This document shows, piece after piece, positions 58,590 through 64,000 of a stretch of 64,000 nucleotides of DNA (position 1 is its first letter; the number at the start of each line of letters is the position of its first letter). The translations under genes were made by a program, and so were the position numbers. A model generated the notes under the pieces. The model searched no databases. It worked only from the letters and a program-made list of their open reading frames with translations, and was not told where the DNA came from. Source of the DNA: Nostoc sp. B(2019) (GTDB lineage: Bacteria > Cyanobacteriota > Cyanobacteriia > Cyanobacteriales > Nostocaceae); NCBI RefSeq assembly GCF_010091925.1, contig NZ_WVID01000002.1, positions 52,988-116,987 on the forward strand, in the 5' to 3' direction.

Positions 58590-59486
58590 GTTATCTTTTG
58601 ATCATTACAATTGCCTAGGAGAAAAACTATTAGAATATTGACCATCAGACTACAAATTAATCTAATTGAACATACGTTTAATATGATGTGTAGTTGATTT
58701 AGCGATAATTTATGTTTTATAGAGTTGAGGAATAAATAGCTAGACACATTAATATAAAACTTCCTGCACATACCTGATGAATTAATATTAAACCAATACG
58801 ATTATTTTTGTTATATTTATTTATGCAAATTTAGTATGAATATATCTTTAGGTAAAAATAAGGTCGCTGTATTTATTGGTTTTGCTTAGTCTGAACTCCA
58901 CTGCTTTAAAATTGTAGAAAAACTACATTAAATATTGATTGTTTTAATAGATAACATAGCTCAAAGTCAATGCAAATTTTCAGATATATTTACTATTCAA
59001 CTACATAGCTTATCCTCTTTTTATTATAATTAAGTTTATTGTAGACTTTTTAAATTCATAAATAATTGGTAGTCTCAAAAAAATATAGTTTTATTTGGGA
59101 ACTTTTGCTATTTTAAAATGTGCACAAGTTGTAATTTTTAAAATTTTTTAATACTAAACATTTTCATATATAAACCAATCGATTATAATGGACTTAACCG
59201 TAATGTCACACTTAAAAATTTTCAACCCCTCATAATAACTTTGTAATTAAGATATTCATCTTTATAAAAACTTTAAACAAACAGTCGTGCAGTTGGAGAC
59301 AAATCTGCTTAGATCTCATAAAATATGATCATTCAATTGTTGAACAACATCTATTTATTGGCATCTTAGTTAAATTGTTGTGCAAATTGTTGATAATAAA
59401 AAAACTCAAAAACTTAATTTGATGTAAAATCTAGTTCTGTTTTGAAGTGCATACTACTACAAAATTCGTTGAAAGTTTGAGAAAAC
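58590..59486. other. AT-rich 900-nt spacer
   Basis: Very AT-rich with no open frame beyond a few dozen codons and no recognisable RNA gene. It may hold a long leader or regulatory region for the gene at 59487. Its length is unusual for this window. Confidence 0.5.
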
Positions 59487-60050
59487 ATGGATAGCGAAAA
59501 GCGTCGGCGCTATCAAACTGCTATGTTATCAACTTATTACCCTGATACCAGTTTCCTTGACCATCTTGTCATGCCCGATGGAACTGAGCAATCGCAAAGC
59601 TCGGATATCCTCACGCTTTTGCACACTGGAAAAGTTTTCATCGTCAATAGTCGTAGGCGAAATGGACTAATACTCTTTAAACGCTATCACGCGGAGTTTG
59701 CTGGGCCTGGAGCAGCAGTAGGTGGGGATTACGATTGCGATTGCCATAGGGCACTGCCCATAGGCAATGTTTCTAATCAGTTTTTATTAACTCCTGAATC
59801 TAATGAGGAGCGCCAAAAGGCTTACTTGATTAGACGACAGTGGATTCGGTTAATTAAGCAAATTACAGAAAACCCGGTTCCCCAGCAGCGAGTTCAGAAA
59901 ATCCTTGATCAATTTGAACAATATTTTCCGCCAGAAATAGTGGCTTATTTGCCAGATGTTGCTTTTGCCCTTTTGGTGGGTGTGCTGCCACAAACAGTGG
60001 GAACAGTACGTCGTTTTGGCAGCGAGGTTGATGGCAGGTTTAATTACTGA
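59487..60050 (+). CDS. Conserved hypothetical protein (187 aa)
   Basis: A soluble protein I cannot name. The N-terminus is basic (MDSEKRRRYQTAMLSTYYPD). A middle part contains GDYDCDCHRALP, with two close cysteines and a His. A C-terminal helical part, PPEIVAYLPDVAFALLVGVLP and then QTVGTVRRFG, resembles a helix-turn-helix, so a regulatory role is possible but unproven. It is preceded by a 900-nt AT-rich spacer and meets hisC tail to tail with 1 nt between stops. Confidence 0.65.
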   Translation: MDSEKRRRYQTAMLSTYYPDTSFLDHLVMPDGTEQSQSSDILTLLHTGKVFIVNSRRRNGLILFKRYHAEFAGPGAAVGGDYDCDCHRALPIGNVSNQFLLTPESNEERQKAYLIRRQWIRLIKQITENPVPQQRVQKILDQFEQYFPPEIVAYLPDVAFALLVGVLPQTVGTVRRFGSEVDGRFNY

Positions 60051-60051
60051 G

Positions 60052-61206
60052 TTAATCACTAAGAGTCAGGTTTGCCAAAGCAGCTTGTACTCGTTTTAAG
60101 GTGCGGGCGTTTTCTTCGGTCGTCCCTACAGTAATTCGCAATCCTCCGCTAATTTGCCGAACAAGAGTGCCGTAATCTCTAAGTTTTTGGTGTAACTTTT
60201 TTAAAGCAGCGTCTTGGGGATGAGAACCTTTTGGTTTAAGACGTAGATAGATAAAATTAGCAGCACTTTCTGCAATTTGTAATGTTGGATGTTGAGATAG
60301 AGCTTCGATGAGTTTGGCTCGTTCGCTCAGGGTGTGGGGAATCGTCTCAAGCAAGAGTGTGCGGTTTTGCAAAGCAACTAATGCTGCTGCTATGGAGAAG
60401 CTAGGAAGATTGTAGGGTAAGCGGACTTTTTCTAAGATGGCGATCGCTTCTGGATGAGCGACGCAATAGCCAACGCGAAGAGCTGCCAATCGGAAAGCTT
60501 TAGAAAAAGTACGTAGTATAATCCAGTTGGGGCGATGTGCTAATTCACCAATTAGGGTATTTTGACTAAATTCAAAGTAAGCCTCATCAATCACGACCAA
60601 AATCTCTTCGCTTAGATTTTTTAACCATGCTAACTCTGCTGTGGTTAAGCTGTTGGCAGTTGGGGAATTGGGATGTACTACAAAAACCACCCGAATGGGA
60701 GGATTTTGAGTTTGTTCGATAGCGGACTGTGCAGCTTTTAGGTCAATTTCAAAATTTGTTTCATTTCTGTCCACTACCACTACAGGGATGCCTAAAGTTT
60801 GTGCCAAAATTCCGTACATCGAGAAAGTAGGATTGGCAACTAGAATGCATCCCTCTCCTCTAAGACAGGTGGCAATTAATAGAGAGCGAATCAGTTCATC
60901 TGAACCATTGCCCACAGAAATATTGGCAGAAGTGAACAGGGATGGTGAAAGGGCAGCTGACTCATTGACATACTCGGCGATCGCATCTTTGAGTGTCTCG
61001 TGTCCGCCATCAGGATAACGATTTGTTTCAATTACTTGCTGATACGTCCAGACTAGTTTTTCTTTTAACTCAGGTGGCAAATCATAAGGACTTTCATTCG
61101 TATCTAGCCGATCAAACTGCGTAGGAACAGCTCCGGCTGTATCACTGCTGGGGTGGGGTTTATATGCGTGTAGCTTGGTTAAATCTGACCGGATGAATGG
61201 AAGCAT
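60052..61206 (-). CDS. hisC: Histidinol-phosphate aminotransferase
   Basis: PLP-dependent fold type I transaminase converting imidazole-acetol phosphate to histidinol phosphate. The PLP Lys is in [18 protein letters not shown] (about 233-250), Asp/Tyr are in [12 protein letters not shown], and the N-terminal [15 protein letters not shown] is family-typical. 384 residues. Broad-specificity HisC-like aminotransferases exist, so side activity on aromatic substrates is possible. It stands alone, next to repeats. Identification is secure at family level. Confidence 0.92.
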   Translation of the reverse strand: MLPFIRSDLTKLHAYKPHPSSDTAGAVPTQFDRLDTNESPYDLPPELKEKLVWTYQQVIETNRYPDGGHETLKDAIAEYVNESAALSPSLFTSANISVGNGSDELIRSLLIATCLRGEGCILVANPTFSMYGILAQTLGIPVVVVDRNETNFEIDLKAAQSAIEQTQNPPIRVVFVVHPNSPTANSLTTAELAWLKNLSEEILVVIDEAYFEFSQNTLIGELAHRPNWIILRTFSKAFRLAALRVGYCVAHPEAIAILEKVRLPYNLPSFSIAAALVALQNRTLLLETIPHTLSERAKLIEALSQHPTLQIAESAANFIYLRLKPKGSHPQDAALKKLHQKLRDYGTLVRQISGGLRITVGTTEENARTLKRVQAALANLTLSD

Positions 61207-61284
61207 AATTTTAGTAATTAGCCATTTGTCATTGGTTATTCAATAAATGACAAAGAACAAGTAAGAGTTTAATATTTTACAGCT

Positions 61285-61926
61285 TCAAGGTAATTGACAA
61301 AAGAGGCGAATTGCTTGCCAGATTTCTTCCATAACATTACCTAAAGCATGATTATCCTCTAGTTCGACTAACTCTATCCAAGGACGCGATCGCGCAAAAT
61401 CACGACTAGCTTCAATAGGGATAACTTCATCATGCTTTCCATGCAGGATAAGGGTGGGGATAGGACGTTGCAAAAGTTCCTCTCGGTATTGAGCAGCGTC
61501 TTTAACAAAATCGTAACTTAGAGGCAGCGATCGCCCCTCCCCATAGTGGTAGATCATGAGATATTTTTCCCTTTGCCAACGCTGCACCTCTTCATCTCCT
61601 AACTTGGGCAACCAATGGGATAAAAACCCAAAAGCTGGTGCTAGCAAGACTAAGCGTTGTACTTGTAAATATCGCTCTCCCAAATGAGCAGCTGTCAAAC
61701 CGCCCAAACTTGAGCCAATCAGTACTACAGATGTAGTATCATTACTGAATTCTGCGGCAACTTGTATTATCTGACGAGTGATTGTCAGATGAGAAAAATC
61801 CCCAGCATTCAAATCGGGAATTTTCAGGTTTGTTTGAATTTGGGTAAAGCGATCGCCTATATCTTGCGCTTTAGCAGATTTAGGACTGGAAGCAAAGCCA
61901 TGAAGATATATGAACTGGGTTGTCAT
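61285..61926 (-). CDS. YqiA/YcfP-family esterase
   Basis: A 213-residue small alpha/beta hydrolase: FIYLHGFASSPKSAKA at the N-terminus, nucleophile in VLIGSSLGGLTAAHLG (about 71-86), Asp in ILHGKHDEVIP and His in ELEDNHALGN. This matches the YqiA-like esterase family with unknown natural substrate. I chose ATG 61926 (MTTQFIYLHG); the upstream extension to 61959 runs into a dispersed hairpin. It follows gor on the same strand, with that hairpin between them. Confidence 0.87.
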   Translation of the reverse strand: MTTQFIYLHGFASSPKSAKAQDIGDRFTQIQTNLKIPDLNAGDFSHLTITRQIIQVAAEFSNDTTSVVLIGSSLGGLTAAHLGERYLQVQRLVLLAPAFGFLSHWLPKLGDEEVQRWQREKYLMIYHYGEGRSLPLSYDFVKDAAQYREELLQRPIPTLILHGKHDEVIPIEASRDFARSRPWIELVELEDNHALGNVMEEIWQAIRLFCQLP

Positions 61927-61947
61927 CAAGCTTTTTTTGTTAGGGTT

Positions 61948-61990
61948 GTTTCTTGTCATTTGTCCTTTGAGATGACAAATGACAAGAAAC
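61948..61990. repeat. Perfect 17-bp inverted repeat between gor and the esterase
   Basis: GTTTCTTGTCATTTGTC (61948-61964) is the exact reverse complement of 61974-61990, with a 9-nt loop. Each arm contains the GTCATTTG heptamer-type word. In the minus-strand transcript it would fold between gor and the esterase gene and could stabilise the gor end or end transcription. Confidence 0.9.
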
Positions 61991-62004
61991 TTATGACCTC
62001 GTTT

Positions 62005-63381
62005 TTAGCGCAATGTGACGAATTCTTCTGCTGCTGAGGGATGGATACCAACGGTAGCATCAAAGTCTTTTTTAGTTGCGCCCATTTTGACTGCGATCGC
62101 CACCCCTTGTATTATCTCAGCTGCACTTTCTCCCACCATGTGAGCGCCCAGCACTTTATCGGTGTTGCTATCAACCACCAATTTCATCATTATCTTCTCT
62201 TGTTTACCGGTCAAACTATGGTACATGGGGCGAAAGCGAGTGCTATATATTTTTACAGCATCGCCTAGTTGTTCTCGTGCTTGCACTTCTGTCAACCCAA
62301 CTGTAGCGGCTTCGGGTGTGGAAAATATGGCTGTTGGCACAGTTTCGTGACTGAATACGCGGCGGTTAGTGCCGAATTCACTATCAGCAAAGGCGCGACC
62401 TTCACCAATGGCCACGGGAGTTAAATTTAAGCGGTCGGTAACATCGCCCACAGCAAAAATATGCGGTTGACTAGTTTGACTATATTCATTAACTGCGATC
62501 GCATTCATAGTCTTGTAGCCAGGCCCCTCGACAGAACTAGGGACGACATCTACCCCAGCATTTTCTAAACCCAGCCCATCTACATTGGGAATCCGACCAG
62601 TCGCCACTAAAAACACATCGGCAATTACTGGTTGTTGATCTGCCTCAGATAAAGTTAGTTTCAATCCTTCCGGCACGCGTTCAACTGCTTTTACCACATT
62701 ATTCTTGATCAGCTGAATTCCGTGGTTTGTCATGCCTTCTTCAATTCCGGTGCGGATATCCTCATCAAACCCCTTCAAAATCTTTTCACCTCTAGTAATC
62801 TGCGTCACCTGAGAACCCAAACCGCGCATGATACAAGCAAATTCCGTGCCGATGTAACCAGCGCCAATAATGACTATATGTTTCGGCTGTTCTTTGAGAT
62901 GAAAAATTTCGTTAGAGGTAATTCCACATTCCATACCTGATAAATCTGGTTTGACAGGACGCCCGCCAACAGCAATTAAAATTTTATCTGCTGTAACTTT
63001 GCGTCCATCAACTTCTACGGTGTGGGGGTCTACCAGCGTAGCGCGATTGGGAATTAGTTCGACTCCCGCTTTTTCTAAAAAGCTTATATGTAGCTGCGAT
63101 AGTCGCCGAACTTCCTTATCTATAGATGTAACGAAATGTTCCCAGTCCAATTCTGCATTACCCACTTTCCAGCCATAACCTGCGGCATCATCGAATAATG
63201 CTGGAAAGTGAGAGCCATAGACCATGAGTTTTTTAGGAACACAACCACGAATCACACAAGTACCGCCAACTAAGTCGTTTTCAGCGATCGCCACTTTAGC
63301 CCCGTAGCTAGCCGCTCGTTTAGAAGCTGCCAAACCCCCAGAACCAGCACCAATTACAAACAGGTCGTAATCAAAAGTCAT
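62005..63381 (-). CDS. gor: Glutathione reductase
   Basis: FAD-dependent NADPH:disulfide reductase that keeps glutathione reduced. The N-terminal FAD motif is FVIGAGSGGLAASKRAASYG, the redox cysteines are in GGTCVIRGCVPKKLM (about 40-54), the NADPH-binding motif is VIIGAGYIGTEFACIMRGLG, and the catalytic His is in the C-terminal VGIHPSAAEEFVTL. 458 residues is normal. It is a lone gene followed by the esterase. Identification is secure, though closely related disulfide reductases exist. Confidence 0.94.
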   Translation of the reverse strand: MTFDYDLFVIGAGSGGLAASKRAASYGAKVAIAENDLVGGTCVIRGCVPKKLMVYGSHFPALFDDAAGYGWKVGNAELDWEHFVTSIDKEVRRLSQLHISFLEKAGVELIPNRATLVDPHTVEVDGRKVTADKILIAVGGRPVKPDLSGMECGITSNEIFHLKEQPKHIVIIGAGYIGTEFACIMRGLGSQVTQITRGEKILKGFDEDIRTGIEEGMTNHGIQLIKNNVVKAVERVPEGLKLTLSEADQQPVIADVFLVATGRIPNVDGLGLENAGVDVVPSSVEGPGYKTMNAIAVNEYSQTSQPHIFAVGDVTDRLNLTPVAIGEGRAFADSEFGTNRRVFSHETVPTAIFSTPEAATVGLTEVQAREQLGDAVKIYSTRFRPMYHSLTGKQEKIMMKLVVDSNTDKVLGAHMVGESAAEIIQGVAIAVKMGATKKDFDATVGIHPSAAEEFVTLR

Positions 63382-63580
63382 AAATTTATATATTTCTTTA
63401 GCAACAAGTTGGTTCCTGGGAACTTACACAGAGAACTTGATTTAACTACAAAGGATATCCGCTGAATCCTGCGTAAATCCTGTCATTGATTTAATCTAGC
63501 GTTAGCAGATGCTCTCCTGTCAGTCGTGAATCTTACTTTTTGCTTTTACTTTAGTAGAGACAGTAGCTCAGCAATTCACA

Positions 63581-63715
63581 ATGAAGAAACGCAATTTCGG
63601 CAAGCATCCAGTCAATAGCCAGAATGCAAATCAAAGCAAGAACAGCTTAACACTTGTCATATTTGTGATTCTAGTGTTGGGTGTAATTTGCGCTCCATCT
63701 GTGTTGAACAAATAA
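63581..63715 (+). CDS. 44-residue single-pass membrane peptide
   Basis: A short frame with ATG at 63581. It has a basic, Asn/Gln-rich N-terminus (MKKRNFGKHPVNSQNANQSK) and a hydrophobic C-terminal half (LTLVIFVILVLGVICAPS). The charge and hydrophobic layout fits a small membrane protein. I do not recognise a known photosystem or cytochrome small subunit. Coding status is inferred from composition alone. Confidence 0.45.
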   Translation: MKKRNFGKHPVNSQNANQSKNSLTLVIFVILVLGVICAPSVLNK

Positions 63716-63832
63716 AGTTCTAGTGGAAGAAGCAGGCTCAGGTTGTCTCCTTGTCCTTTACAAAGAGCAATTAACTGATGAGGAGCTCTATTACAAACTA
63801 CTTTAGCAGTTTTATATATTTGGAGAATCGGT

Positions 63833-64000
63833 TTAATTATTGACGGGCGGTGTGTTATCAGTTGGCTTCTCGACGGGTGTGTTATCAGTTGGCTTCTCGA
63901 CGGGTGTGTTATCAGTTGGTTTCTCGACGGGTGTGTTATCAGTTGGTTTCTCGACGGGTGTGTTATCAGTTGGCTTCTCGACGGGTGTGTTATCAGTTGG
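63833..64000 (-). CDS. Partial gene: C-terminus of a 9-residue-repeat protein
   Basis: The minus-strand frame enters from the right edge and stops at 63833-63835. It encodes six visible repeats of EKPTDNTPV (27-nt units), the last reading DNTPPVNN before the stop. The repeat is hydrophilic, with Pro/Thr/Asp, as in wall-spanning or extracellular stalks. The start and any main domain lie outside the window. Confidence 0.8.
   Translation of the reverse strand, partial: PTDNTPVEKPTDNTPVEKPTDNTPVEKPTDNTPVEKPTDNTPVEKPTDNTPPVNN

Overview
The window reads as chromosome of a filamentous, probably heterocyst-forming cyanobacterium of the Nostoc/Anabaena/Calothrix group. This rests on dense GCGATCGC (HIP1) octamers, an allophycocyanin alpha-B gene (apcD), a CyaC-type multidomain adenylate cyclase, a protein with the Mo-nitrogenase C-terminal-like domain known from cyanobacteria, DUF4335/DUF3038 genes, and many heptamer-based tandem repeats (ATGACAA/GTCATTA, TGCCCTA, CTTTGCG) plus GC-rich palindromic repeats between genes. 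No rRNA, IS element, prophage or CRISPR array was seen.

Layout. 0-5 kb: DUF3038-DUF4335 pair, apt, a dipeptide-type ABC permease and a small conserved gene, separated by palindromic repeats. 5-9.3 kb: purF and purL. 9.3-15 kb: a candidate small RNA with a strong terminator, apcD, rlmD, an anti-sigma-type ATPase, two small conserved genes and asnS. 15-20 kb: NIL-domain protein, a Ycf29/Rre1-like response regulator, a 2Fe-2S thioredoxin-like protein and the CIRCE-controlled groES-groEL1 operon. 20-28 kb: a HicA remnant, a PIN toxin-antitoxin pair, a hybrid response regulator/kinase, an aldehyde dehydrogenase, a sulfite-oxidase-like protein, rpmF and a membrane-anchored caspase homologue lacking both catalytic residues. 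28-30 kb: a frameshifted anion transporter. 30-39 kb: asd-dapA-rnj diverging from tig-clpP-clpX. 39-44.5 kb: alpha/beta hydrolase, FAD monooxygenase, GntR regulator, dienelactone hydrolase and an S1-type protein. 44.5-48.3 kb: an accessory-looking stretch (unknown gene, XRE regulator, frameshifted VapC with its antitoxin, an acyl-carrier-like/AIG1-type GTPase fusion, an orphan antitoxin) ending at tRNA-Ser(UGA). 48.3-64 kb: a phosphoesterase, nadA, tRNA-Gly(UCC), a TonB/TolA-like protein with a 24-bp repeat, cyaC, a GNAT acetyltransferase, an unknown gene, hisC, a YqiA-like esterase, glutathione reductase, a 44-residue membrane peptide and the 3' end of a 9-residue-repeat protein.

Most genes are housekeeping: purine synthesis and salvage, lysine/threonine-branch synthesis, NAD and histidine synthesis, protein folding and turnover, RNA decay, and redox defence. 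The most unusual item is the GTPase at 46449-47789, whose N-terminus looks like an acyl carrier protein without the phosphopantetheine serine. The caspase homologue with Y and N at the catalytic positions is the second. Several repeats touch genes directly: one lies in frame inside purL, and others supply or abut start codons of rlmD, apt and the ABC permease.
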